Positions 24,057 through 33,400 of a stretch of 64,000 nt of DNA are shown here, one piece after another. This stretch comes from JAVBMC01 sp031552845. Its GTDB lineage: Bacteria; Verrucomicrobiota; Kiritimatiellia; RFP12; DVOR01. Position 1 is the stretch's first letter. The number at the start of each line of letters is the position of its first letter. Position numbers and translations under genes: made by a program. The notes under the pieces were generated by a model. That model was not told where the DNA came from. It saw nothing but the letters and a program-made list of their open reading frames with translations, and ran no database searches. Location of the stretch: positions 1 to 64,000 of the forward strand of contig JAVBMC010000030.1 of the NCBI GenBank assembly GCA_031552845.1, in the 5' to 3' direction.

Positions 24057-24296
24057 CGTTGACCCCATTGGGTGACCGATCCCTGACGCTTAGACGCATA
24101 TCGGAGCCCAAGCTCGCAAGGAGCCATCAACATATAGATTGCCCGTTTGGCCGGCGTGCAATCCAGATGCTAGGGGAATCTCCACCGAGAACGCGAGTGC
24201 GTTGTCAGGTCATGTTCGGAATCCTCTTGGCGTCGGGTTGACAGACGCCGCCGGCTGCCAGCTTTTTACACAAGGCGGCAGCTAGGAAAAAACATC
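24057..24296 (+). ncRNA. Long structured leader RNA or small RNA of unknown class
   Basis: About 240 nt separate the predicted transcription start from the ATG at 24297, with no open frame of note. Nested helices can be drawn by eye: 24076-79 with 24216-19, 24082-87 with 24204-09, 24094-98 with 24198-202, and 24101-04 with 24185-88. Inside these are two local hairpins (24112-15 with 24121-24, loop near GCAA; 24138-42 with 24158-62). Two more hairpins follow: 24229-34 with 24244-49, and 24254-59 with 24277-82. AGGA at 24284-87 could serve as ribosome-binding site. I could not match it to SRP RNA, tmRNA, RNase P RNA or a riboswitch I know; 6S-like RNA is not excluded. Confidence 0.5.
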
Positions 24297-25040
24297 ATGT
24301 CAGACTCAACAGCAAGCGAGCCCAACAGCTCGATCCAAGTGCAGCTCCTCAAACCCGTCGCTGGCAATCTTGCCAAGGACGGTCGGCAGACAGCCCACAC
24401 TATCTCCCGCAGTACCGTCTCCAACGATCAATACATCGACTTCATGGTCGGCGACGGTGGCGGCATCAGCAAACCTCAAGCCAAGGCTTTTTACGAAGCC
24501 CACGCCGGCACCGCCCACAGGCTGCTCCTCGCGGGGCATAACATCCCCGTCGGTGACCTCGGCTACCTGCGCATTACGGCCAAAGGAGTTTTCGACGACG
24601 AAGGCAATCCTTTGGAAGGCAAAGAACTGCTCTTCAGGATCAAATTCCTGCCCAAAAAGAGCATCCGCAACCTCCTCGCAACCCTCCCCTACACCATCGT
24701 CGAACCCCACGACCGCCAGCCCCGCCTACGCACGGTGACCGACAGCATCACCACCGCCGTCAACTCCATCATCACTCGCGGCATGGCAGCCAAGCTCAAC
24801 GGCCAGCATCTCAAGTTCAATCCCCTGATGGATGACGAAGGCCTCTTCTTCATCCCCATTGACGGTGGAACCGAAATCAAAACCACCTGCTTCCTCGACA
24901 ACCGCGAAATCCGCCTCACCTTCAACACTCCGAACGACCTCACGCAAGGCTCCACCTACCGGCTGGAAGTACGCAAACGCTTCCGCAACTGCAAGGTGCT
25001 ACGCATCGGAACCCTCGAAAAAACACTCCGCGTGAACTAA
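24297..25040 (+). CDS. HU-like DNA-binding/DUF4469 protein (copy 3)
   Basis: 247 residues. Residues about 15-140 are an HU-like domain ('TVSNDQYIDFMVGDGGGISKPQAKAF', 'GHNIPVGDLGYLRITAKG'), and about 150-247 a DUF4469-like beta domain ending 'RLEVRKRFRNCKVLRIG'. Family knowledge puts such proteins among HU/IHF relatives of unknown role. It stands alone: own promoter, a 240-nt structured leader, a terminator 34 nt after the stop and a 22-bp periodic array beyond. The long leader suggests post-transcriptional control. It is flanked by two divergently organised carbohydrate operons with paralogous regulators but is transcribed separately. Confidence 0.85.
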   Translation: MSDSTASEPNSSIQVQLLKPVAGNLAKDGRQTAHTISRSTVSNDQYIDFMVGDGGGISKPQAKAFYEAHAGTAHRLLLAGHNIPVGDLGYLRITAKGVFDDEGNPLEGKELLFRIKFLPKKSIRNLLATLPYTIVEPHDRQPRLRTVTDSITTAVNSIITRGMAAKLNGQHLKFNPLMDDEGLFFIPIDGGTEIKTTCFLDNREIRLTFNTPNDLTQGSTYRLEVRKRFRNCKVLRIGTLEKTLRVN

Positions 25041-25073
25041 CCACACGGCCATCCATCCCCAAATCCCACCCAA

Positions 25074-25106
25074 GGGCAGACGCCACACCGGCACCTGCCC
25101 TTTTTC
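25074..25106 (+). terminator. Terminator of HU-like copy 3
   Basis: GGGCAG (25074-25079) pairs with CTGCCC (25095-25100), followed by five T. Same placement relative to gene and array as at 388-417. Confidence 0.85.
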
Positions 25107-25148
25107 TATCCCGAATGCCCATCTACCCACACATTCCTCTCAACTTTG

Positions 25149-25258
25149 TGACAGCCAGCTGTCACAGTTCTGAAAGCCACCTGTCACCATCATGACAGCC
25201 AGCTGTCACACCCCTGACAGCTCCCCGTCCCCGCCATCACAGCCGTGGGAGTCCCAGT
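25149..25258. repeat. 22-bp periodic array C (5 units)
   Basis: Units start at 25149, 25171, 25193, 25215 and 25237, exactly 22 bp apart. The best copies read TGACAGCCAGCTGTCAC with palindromic TGACAG/CTGTCA arms; copies 4 and 5 keep only the first arm (TGACAG, TCACAG). The array begins 108 nt after the stop of HU-like copy 3. From 25259 to 25396 nothing further was recognised. Confidence 0.9.
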
Positions 25259-25396
25259 TAACACGCTTCAAGAGGAGCAATACCACAAAACTCTATAGAA
25301 AGTCGCTGTTTTTCCATCTGCTTTCCTCATGTCATTCGCTCGACAGAGCTATTTTTCGCTCCGCCATTCCCGCCTTAGGAATAAAAGCGTTGTCAG

Positions 25397-25431
25397 GTAA
25401 AAAACAATAAGCTTGCATCCCCGTAAAAAAC
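25397..25431 (+). promoter_or_regulatory. Candidate operator half-sites GTAAAAAAC (two copies)
   Basis: The 9-mer GTAAAAAAC occurs at 25397-25405, upstream of the -35 box, and at 25423-25431, inside the promoter spacer. A third copy, inverted relative to transcription, touches the -35 box of the paralogous regulator at 23949-23957. Shared occurrence at two paralogous regulator promoters suggests an autoregulatory site, but A-rich 9-mers can recur by chance. Confidence 0.4.
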
Positions 25432-25441
25432 CTGCTAGTAT
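25413..25441 (+). promoter_or_regulatory. Leaderless promoter of regulator 2
   Basis: TTGCAT (25413-25418), 17 bp, TAGTAT (25436-25441) preceded by TGC. Exactly 7 nt separate the -10 box from the ATG at 25449. Spacing and -10 sequence are identical to the promoter at 23920-23948. Confidence 0.8.
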
Positions 25442-25448
25442 TATGCAA

Positions 25449-26552
25449 ATGAATACTGGTATCATCAACGAAAAAACCGCATACGGCCGTCTGGTGAATG
25501 AGATTTCCCAACTCATCGCGGATGGCAAGGTCGATTCTAACGGCTTTATCGCTTCCGAGCATGAACTGGGGCGTACTTATGGTGTTTCGCGCGTGACCGT
25601 CCGCAAAGCAACCGACATTCTCATTGATCAAGGCCTCATCGAGCGCCGTCCCGGCAAAGGTCTTTACGTCTATAACCCCGTCGAAAAGAAAACCCGTCAC
25701 GTGTGGGTCATCCTCGACAACCTTGCTCGCGAACACTGCGTCTGGCTCGCACGCGGTGTCCAAAAGTGGAGCAGTGAATACGATTACAAGGTCGAACTCA
25801 AAGACGGCCACGCCGAGATGGAGCAAAACCTCCTCCTCCTTAATCAGCTTCTCGAAAGTGATGAAGCCGACGGCGCCATCATCATGACCTGGTACTCGCC
25901 TGAGTTCTTTGAAGCCCTCTGCCGCCTCAAAGACAAAGGCCTGCCCTTTGTCGTCGTCGACTACCACACCCAGCAGCTGCGCTTCCCCTGCGTCGCTGCC
26001 GACAACTACCACGGCGGCCGCATGGTTGCCGAGCACCTCTACGAAGCTTGTCACCGCCGTTACGGCTTCATTGGCGACTACACCTCCATCACCGTTCAAC
26101 GTCGCCTCGAAGGCTATCGCGACTATCTCGCCGAACGCGGCCTGCCCCTCGCCCACGCCTACGTCTCAGACGTCCGCCCGGAAGACCGTTTCAAAGACTG
26201 GGCCAGCCTCATCGACGGCAAGATGGAAAAACTTTTCGACGAGCCTAATCCCCCCACCGCCCTCTTCGTCAGCTGTGACTACCTCGCCCGCAGCGTCTAT
26301 CGCTGGTGCGAACGCCACAATATCACCATCCCCAATGACCTCAGTGTCGTCGGCTTCGACAACGAACCCTCTTGTAACTGGCTCACGCCCGAGCTCACCA
26401 CCATCGCACAGCCCTTTATGGAAATGGGCGACGCCGCGATGCGCCTTCTCCACAGCCAGCTAGAAGGCCACCCATGGAATGGACGGGACGTCATCCTGCC
26501 CGTACAACTCATCACACGAAAATCCGTCAAAACGCTGACGCCTGTAAAGTAA
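25449..26552 (+). CDS. GntR/LacI hybrid transcriptional regulator (AraR-like layout), regulator 2
   Basis: 367 residues from the ATG at 25449 ('MNTGIINEKTAYGRL'), which aligns with 'MKTGIPDESSTVYGRL' of regulator 1; starts at 25413 or 25443 would fall in or upstream of the promoter start point. It has a GntR winged helix (about 10-72; 'LGRTYGVSRVTVRKATDILIDQGL') and a LacI-type sensor (about 80-360; 'DGAIIMTWYSPEFF', 'TALFVSCDYLARSVYRW'). The strong similarity to regulator 1 indicates duplication of the regulator, and the two head separate operons on opposite strands flanking the HU-like gene. It probably represses the 26562-40316 genes until a glycan-derived sugar binds. Confidence 0.9.
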   Translation: MNTGIINEKTAYGRLVNEISQLIADGKVDSNGFIASEHELGRTYGVSRVTVRKATDILIDQGLIERRPGKGLYVYNPVEKKTRHVWVILDNLAREHCVWLARGVQKWSSEYDYKVELKDGHAEMEQNLLLLNQLLESDEADGAIIMTWYSPEFFEALCRLKDKGLPFVVVDYHTQQLRFPCVAADNYHGGRMVAEHLYEACHRRYGFIGDYTSITVQRRLEGYRDYLAERGLPLAHAYVSDVRPEDRFKDWASLIDGKMEKLFDEPNPPTALFVSCDYLARSVYRWCERHNITIPNDLSVVGFDNEPSCNWLTPELTTIAQPFMEMGDAAMRLLHSQLEGHPWNGRDVILPVQLITRKSVKTLTPVK

Positions 26553-26561
26553 GGAAACAAC

Positions 26562-28826
26562 ATGAAACAACTCCTGCTCCTCAGCATCACCCTCACCGCC
26601 ACCCTCAACCTCCTCGCCGCCTCCACATGGACCGGTGCCGCAGGCGATACCCTCTGGAGCACCCCGGGTAACTGGCTCGATGCCGCTCCGGCAAGCGACT
26701 CCGCTACCGATGTCACCCTTACAGGTGCAGGCGGCAACAGCACAGTCGATGGCGCTAACCCCTTCCTTCTCAAAACCCTTACCTTCGACGCCGCGGCAGG
26801 AGAGTTCGCCCTCACCGGTAATCCACTCACGCTTTACGGCAGCCTCAGCAACCTCTCATCAGAACAACAAACCATCGCCAACGACATCACCCTCGCGGCC
26901 CCCGCTACTTGGAACATCAACGGTAACATCCACTTCACCGGCAATATCGATACAGGCGGCAACATCCTCACCAAAACCGGCCGCGGCGACATCATCCTCA
27001 CCGGTAACAATGCACTCAAGTTCCCCACCGCAGCCACAACCTCCTCCGGCATTGCGACAGGTGGTATCGCCGTCGCCTCAGGCACCACAACGTTAACAGG
27101 CGAATACATGGTTCCCACGCGTGCACTTGGTGCCCACATCACTGTCACCAATGGTGCCACTGTGCGCCTCGGTTCCAAGATGAACCTACTGAATACAACG
27201 TCATCAATCTTTGTCGGAGGCGAAAATACTTTGTTCGATGGCAACTCACAAGCATTTCAATTTGGACGCACAAATGACATCGTAGTAACCGATGGTGCAG
27301 TAATGACCAATTTCTCGCTTGGTTACCTCAACAATGGTGACAGCATTATCAACAAATACGCACTTGAAGTCCGCAATAATGCCACCTTCCAAATCGGCAA
27401 AACTGACGTCCAATATCTAACTAACCCCACCATCATCTGCACAAATGGTGCTACATTGGAGTTCTCGGCACTTAATTTCACTACCTCACGCAATGGGCGT
27501 TTTTATGTTGGTGGACGTAATGCAGATGGTCACCCCTCAACCTTCAACGTCGGAACTTTCGAAATGGTCACCTACACCAGCACCAACAATCAGTTGATTA
27601 TTGATTCAGGCGGAGAAATGAATATCGCAACAAAATTCATGATGGGGAGAGGTCAGGGGACCATTGGTTATGATGACTCACTCATAATTACTAACGGCGG
27701 GAAAGTCACAGCATCCTCCGCCATCGGAGCCGACAATTTCGCAGTCGGCAGCACTGGGGCTGGAAATACCCTCCTCTGGGTCGGAGGCAAAGATCTCGAA
27801 ACAGGTGCTAACTCGCTGTTAGACTGCAATTCGAAAGCTCTCGTCATTGGTCGTACAGGAACATGTACAAACAACATGATTGTGGTCGATCGAGATGGAA
27901 TTATCACCAGAGCCAATATCCAAGTCGGACGCACGGTCAACAATAGCCCTAGCGCCAGCTACAGCCGGTTAACCATAAAAAATGGCGGTTACGTATCCGG
28001 TAAAGTTACAGTCGGCAACTATGCGTATAATAATGAAATGCAAATTACCGGCACCGGTTCACTCCTTGACATGGGGATCGAAAATGATTTTACCCTTAAC
28101 GGACGAACTAATGGCGTAATCATCGAGAACGGCGGCACACTCCGCTGCCGCGTCGCACAAATCGGTAACTATAACCACTCGCTGGCAGAACGCAATACGT
28201 TCACAATACGGGCGGGCGGTCTCTTTTTCCCCACAGGCGTTTTTGGTACTGCCGTCAATATCGGCTACTCGGGTGTCAACAATGCAAACACAAGTTACTG
28301 CACCGTCTACGTCACGGATCCTGACACGCTCTGGAACAACAATGCCTGTGACATCACCATCGGCAACGTCGGCGGCGGCAATGCCACTACCTCCAACAAT
28401 GTATTACACGTAGCAAACGATTCTATTGTCACCAACATTCGCAATCTCGTCATTGGATCGCATGCCGGTAAAACCGGCTGCACTCAAATCGATAATGAAG
28501 TCAAACTTGATGGCGGTTATCTCTATGCAGAAACATTGACGGCCTACACCAACAACGGTATTGCAGTTGTTGCTTCTTCCCGCCTTAAACCAGCAGAGTT
28601 CACAGGCAAAGTTATTCTTCTCGGCAATACCTACATCAGACCTTATCTCGACCCAGAAGTGACAGCCCTAACAGGCCGTTATACAATCTTGACAGCTGGC
28701 AGTATTGATGATCAAGGCGTACGACTGATCCCCGGAACCGACTTTGTAAAATGGAAGCTTATTAAAACGCCCACGAGCATTGATATCGCCTTTAGGTATC
28801 CCGAAACAGTCTTTCAACTCTACTAA
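26562..28826 (+). CDS. Secreted beta-solenoid protein, first structural gene of the plus-strand operon
   Basis: 754 residues with a signal peptide (about 1-20), then 'STWTGAAGDTLWSTPGNW'. The body is long repetitive beta structure rich in 'ITNGG', 'NNGT' and 'VGRT' turns, typical of pectin-lyase-like or autotransporter-type solenoids. It ends YPETVFQLY, almost the same as the RPRETVFGLY end of the protein at 21575. It starts 9 nt after the regulator with AAGGAA before the ATG. No catalytic motif or translocator barrel. Likely surface-exposed and specific to the glycan of this operon; the function is inferred from context. Confidence 0.78.
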   Translation: MKQLLLLSITLTATLNLLAASTWTGAAGDTLWSTPGNWLDAAPASDSATDVTLTGAGGNSTVDGANPFLLKTLTFDAAAGEFALTGNPLTLYGSLSNLSSEQQTIANDITLAAPATWNINGNIHFTGNIDTGGNILTKTGRGDIILTGNNALKFPTAATTSSGIATGGIAVASGTTTLTGEYMVPTRALGAHITVTNGATVRLGSKMNLLNTTSSIFVGGENTLFDGNSQAFQFGRTNDIVVTDGAVMTNFSLGYLNNGDSIINKYALEVRNNATFQIGKTDVQYLTNPTIICTNGATLEFSALNFTTSRNGRFYVGGRNADGHPSTFNVGTFEMVTYTSTNNQLIIDSGGEMNIATKFMMGRGQGTIGYDDSLIITNGGKVTASSAIGADNFAVGSTGAGNTLLWVGGKDLETGANSLLDCNSKALVIGRTGTCTNNMIVVDRDGIITRANIQVGRTVNNSPSASYSRLTIKNGGYVSGKVTVGNYAYNNEMQITGTGSLLDMGIENDFTLNGRTNGVIIENGGTLRCRVAQIGNYNHSLAERNTFTIRAGGLFFPTGVFGTAVNIGYSGVNNANTSYCTVYVTDPDTLWNNNACDITIGNVGGGNATTSNNVLHVANDSIVTNIRNLVIGSHAGKTGCTQIDNEVKLDGGYLYAETLTAYTNNGIAVVASSRLKPAEFTGKVILLGNTYIRPYLDPEVTALTGRYTILTAGSIDDQGVRLIPGTDFVKWKLIKTPTSIDIAFRYPETVFQLY

Positions 28827-28843
28827 GCAAAGAACCAGCTCCT

Positions 28844-30421
28844 ATGAAACACCTTATCGTTTTAGCCGCCATCGTTGGCGCAGTCTTCACCAGCCAAGCC
28901 GCGACGGAATATCGCATCACCAGCAGATGGTATCAGCAAGATGCCCTCTTCGCCGCGCCGGACGGGCAAGTTAAGTATGGATCCGTCGAAGACAAGACAG
29001 CCGTCTGGATTGCCGAACCCGCTAAGAACGGCACAACGATCTTTCGCAATGCCGCAACCGGCAAACAGCTAAGCGTTGATGATAAAGGCTTGTTGACGAC
29101 TAAGGGTTCTGATCCTGCCCGTTGGGTCATCGACCGCACAGCCGATGAGTGGCGTTCGTTACAATGCGTCGAGGACAAAGGTTATCTCAATATGGAGAAC
29201 CGTTCCGGTGTGGCTGATACCAACGTCAAACAAAAGCCTGGCGATAAAAATTGGTGGTCAGCACAGTGGAAGCTCACCTACATCAGTGGCGAGAAACCCG
29301 AACCCTTCCTGCCCATCCGCACCGTTTTCGTGACCTCCCCCGACACTGGTGGCGATGTCAAAGGTAATACAAAGATTCAACTGCGTGCCAAAGGACTTGA
29401 AGAGGTTACCGCCCGCTGCTGGAAGGCCGGTGCAGGCCATGGAGCCGACAGCGTTGTGGCAACCGTCAAGCTCGACGAGAAAGGTAACGGCAGTTTCGTA
29501 TTCCCTGCTGATGATTACCCCCAAGGCCCCATCACGGTACGTCTCCAAGGCACGGGCGATGGCTACACCAATAACTGCCACCTGCAACTCTATAACACCA
29601 GCGGCAAAAAGTGGCGCCAAGGCCTCCCTCCCCCGCCACCGCAAGCCGCCGGAATGAAGATGGTTTACGCCGATGACTTTGACGGCGCACTCTCAATTTC
29701 TCCCAACGGCAAGAACGCCAAATACTCCTCGCACAAGCCCGGCGGCGGGGACTTCAGCGGATACGCCTTCAGCGATTACGACTCCCCCAAGAACCCCTTC
29801 ACCCAACGCGACACCTTCCTGCGCATCCGTGCGGATGAAACCAAGAAGAGCAGCGGCCTGCTCTCCTCCATCGGTTCCGACGGCACAGGGTTCATGACCA
29901 AGTTGCCCTGTTACTTCGAATGCCGCTTCATCGCGCAATCCGCCCCCGGCACCTGGCCGGCCTTCTGGGTGATGACACAAAACGTCTACAAAGGCTTGAA
30001 GACACCAGCTGACGAACTCGACATCATTGAAGCTTACGGTGGCGAAGGCCCCGGCAATCCCAACCAACGTGCAGGCTACCACATCTGCCAGCACCGCTGG
30101 AACCAAGGTCCTAATGGCGAGAAACTCAAAGGCGGCCTGAACCAGTTTGTCAAGATGATGGAAACCAACGGCGGCAGCAAAGCCAGCTGGTTTGAAGACT
30201 TCCACATCTACGGCTGCCTCATCACCGAGCAAGACGTCATTTACTATTGCGACAACGTCGAAGTCGCCCGCCACGCCACCGACAAACTGACCAAAGAAGA
30301 GCCCCTCTTCTTCTTCATCAACTTCGCCATCGGCGGCGGCAGCGGCTGGAAAATCGATCTCTCCCAATACAACGGCATCGCCGACATGTACGTCGACTAC
30401 GTCCGCGTCTTCGCCAAATAA
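28844..30421 (+). CDS. Exported GH16-like endo-glycanase with N-terminal beta-trefoil-like domain
   Basis: 525 residues with a signal peptide (about 1-19). Residues 20-145 look like a beta-trefoil carbohydrate-binding domain, about 150-255 like an Ig-type domain, and 270-525 like a GH16 jelly-roll. The GH16 signature ExDxxE is present as 'DELDIIEAYG', giving nucleophile Glu391, assisting Asp393 and acid/base Glu396. GH16 enzymes cut beta-1,3/1,4-glucans, agar, carrageenan, porphyran and related galactans; the subfamily cannot be set by eye. The C-terminus 'DMYVDYVRVFAK' is the usual end of the fold. It is the third gene of the plus-strand operon and the best clue that its substrate includes an internal beta-linkage. 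Confidence 0.85.
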   Translation: MKHLIVLAAIVGAVFTSQAATEYRITSRWYQQDALFAAPDGQVKYGSVEDKTAVWIAEPAKNGTTIFRNAATGKQLSVDDKGLLTTKGSDPARWVIDRTADEWRSLQCVEDKGYLNMENRSGVADTNVKQKPGDKNWWSAQWKLTYISGEKPEPFLPIRTVFVTSPDTGGDVKGNTKIQLRAKGLEEVTARCWKAGAGHGADSVVATVKLDEKGNGSFVFPADDYPQGPITVRLQGTGDGYTNNCHLQLYNTSGKKWRQGLPPPPPQAAGMKMVYADDFDGALSISPNGKNAKYSSHKPGGGDFSGYAFSDYDSPKNPFTQRDTFLRIRADETKKSSGLLSSIGSDGTGFMTKLPCYFECRFIAQSAPGTWPAFWVMTQNVYKGLKTPADELDIIEAYGGEGPGNPNQRAGYHICQHRWNQGPNGEKLKGGLNQFVKMMETNGGSKASWFEDFHIYGCLITEQDVIYYCDNVEVARHATDKLTKEEPLFFFINFAIGGGSGWKIDLSQYNGIADMYVDYVRVFAK

Positions 30422-30462
30422 CCCTTTATTTTCAATCTCCACAACCCACAAGTAAGGTTCCT

Positions 30463-33400
30463 ATGAAAACACTACATCTCTCCCTCCTGGCACTTCTAAC
30501 AGCCAGCATAATCTCCGCCGGCGACGGCACATGGATCGGTACCGCAGCAACGGCTGTTTGGAGCAGTGAAAGTAACTGGCAAGGCGGCCAAATCGCTGAT
30601 GGAGCAGGTGCAATCGCCTACTTCACCAATCCGCTAGCCTCCGCACGCACAGTCACACTTGACGGCGCAGTTGCCAGCCGAACCCTTGGCGAACTTATAC
30701 TAGAAAACACACTTGCTGGCTCGTGGACTATTGCGGTTACTGGCACAGGAAAACTCCTCATGGATAACCAGGGCGAGCCCGCGTTTATTCAATCGTCACA
30801 AGCTGTTGAGAAAAGTAATGTGACCATTAATCCCGATATTATTGTTCCTGATAACCAAACACTCTTGCTACAAAACAATACACCACGCTCGTTCGAAACA
30901 ATTCTCACACTCGGCGGAAATATCTCAGGCGATGGCATCCGCATTGAGAATGCTGGAACAGGGGCTGGCATGGTTACACTAGGAAATGCTACACGTTCTT
31001 TTACCGGCGAAATCATCAATAGCAGTCTTAAATCACGCCTAAATGTAGTGGCAACCACTCCATTTGAAACAGTGCTTGGTGATGTCCGCAACCCTATTTG
31101 TTTATTACCAGGGGCAATGCTGGCGCTCAACCGTGGTGCTACTGCTGTTTTAAATCCTTTGCGAACGATCACGCTAGAGGGTGGCACCACCAATGGCACA
31201 AGTATTTTTGGCAATGATTACAATCATAACAAGCACTACGCTGGTGCCGTTGTCGGTAATGGTGGTCTCATGATGCAAGGCGCATACAACCTCCTGAGCG
31301 GTAAAAACTCTTTTGAAGGTGGACTCATCTTCGACAAAGGAACAACACTTTTCTCATCATTTGAGCAACTTGGCTGCGGCAATAGTATCAGTAACAACGG
31401 AAATGGCACAACTATCGGCATCTTGGGAACGGAAGTACATGATTTTGGCGATAAGTCTGTGACAACAACCACTGGCAACAACGGTGGCTTCGCCGTGTGT
31501 ATTGCCGATCCAAACAATTATTTTATATGGGATACGCTCTTTTCAACAACGGGTTACAACTCCTCAGGTGCAGTCATGTTCAATAAAAAAGGAGCTGGCG
31601 ATCTTATAGTTTCCGGAGTACAAACCAATTTTAATGATACAGGGCGTACCATTAACGCTGGAGGGGGAAATCTCATCATTGATTATGCTGCAGGTGGAAC
31701 ACTTCCTGTGAGCCCATCCAATAAAAACCGTATAGGATTTTCAGGTGGCACGTTAGTACTGAACGGGCGCGATGGCACTAGCAATGTGGTTCAGTCTGTC
31801 GGAAATTTTCGTATTGAAGAAGGTGGTGGACGATGGATTGTCGATAACCGTGACTCAGTCGGAACGTTTCGCTTCAATATGGGGAACTTCACAAACTCTG
31901 CTGCACCCGTCAACGGAAGTGCACTTAACATTATCACAAAGGGTGCCCCGGAAAGCATTATTCTCACAACAACCGAAGGCAATAATACCAGTGGGTTAAT
32001 TGGTAATGGACGGGTTCTTTGGCAGAGTGCCGATTGGCTGACCTCAACTGCTTTCGAGCAAGGCGTTAACTTGCTCTGTCCTTTCACACAATACGTACCA
32101 TGGGCTACCGTTGGACAAGACACAGCCGCCAATATTGTTCTAGACAACTCTGGAGTGCTTGATGCGTCGGCGGCAATGTACACGTTAAAAATCAATGCAT
32201 CACAGCCCAATCAAAGCCTGACAATCGCAGACGGCCAGACCCTGTCGCTTGGAAGCGGTGCCTTGCTCTTCACCGGCGACAATGATTATACGCTTACCGG
32301 CGGAAGAATTAAAAGTGAGTTAGGTACAGCCGATGCTGACTTGATTGTCCATCACTATGGTGCCGGAACGCTAACCATTCAATCAGAGTTAACTACCGGT
32401 AATGGAGTGGGGACGTTTACCAAGATAGGTCCTGGCACAGTGGTGCTTGAGACACCTTTGAATATTGGCGGGCAAACCACGATTGCAGAGGGGACCCTTT
32501 CTATTACAACTGAACGTGATCTGAACCAAGCTAGTGGCACATTGACAGGTTTCACGTCGTCGACTTCCAGCAGTACGGCAACGTGTTCAATGGGTGCGCT
32601 ACCGGATGGCTTTTTGCAGGGTAGTACAATTGTCGGCAGAACCGTGCGCGCTATCAGCGGTATTCCTGGCGGTTACACATTTACTCTCAGCGGAAATGCC
32701 ACTGCAAATGTCACGGGGGGCAGCACCACCTTTACGACATCCCCCGGAATCTACAATAACGGCACATTGCGAGTGAGAGACTCCTTCACAATGGCGCGGA
32801 CAATGACGCTTGGAGACAATGGTGGAGCGATTGATGTGGCTGATGGCAAAACATTCGCTATTACCAAATCCATGACTGGTGGAAATTTAATTCTTAACAA
32901 TACAGACCCAGAGGGCTCCGGTGTTTTTAAAGTCACGACCTTTGAAAGTGTCGGCGGGGGACTTTATATCAAACGCGGCACCTATCAATGTGCCGGTGTA
33001 AATGCTCTGAATTCCTCTGGAATTAACCCTATCTTTTTTGGCGACGATATCCCGGCTAAGTTCAGGATTGATGGTGAATACGCTATGGTCTGTGCGGGGC
33101 TTTCTGGAAGTAATACGGCAGCTATAGTTGAGGGAGGCAATGCTAAGGCATCGTCGCTGGCTATTCTCAATGGTTGGGATAATCTATTTGCAGGCACGAT
33201 TAAGGATGGTGGTGCTGGTGCGTTGTCGATCATGAAGGCGGGTGCGGGCACGCTGACGCTGACGGGTGCGAGCACTTATACCGGAACCACTCAGGCAAAT
33301 GGCGGGGAGTTGAAGGTGGATGGTTCGTTGGTGAGTGATGTTACCGTTAATGCAGGCTTCTTGAGCGGTAGCGGTACTGTTGGTGCGGTTACCGTGGAAG

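Noticed and set aside
24057..24296. SRP RNA, because of GTCAGGTC at 24204-24211
   Set aside because: The conserved GGAAGGAAGCAGCC loop of SRP RNA does not follow; the match is only to the short GUCAGGUC string.
24057..24296. Cobalamin, TPP, lysine or fluoride riboswitch
   Set aside because: The sequence signatures I know for these classes are not present, and the downstream gene does not fit them.
22806..26552. Inverted duplication including the whole intergenic region
   Set aside because: Only the two regulators and their promoter geometry are alike; the HU-like gene and its leader between them are not repeated.
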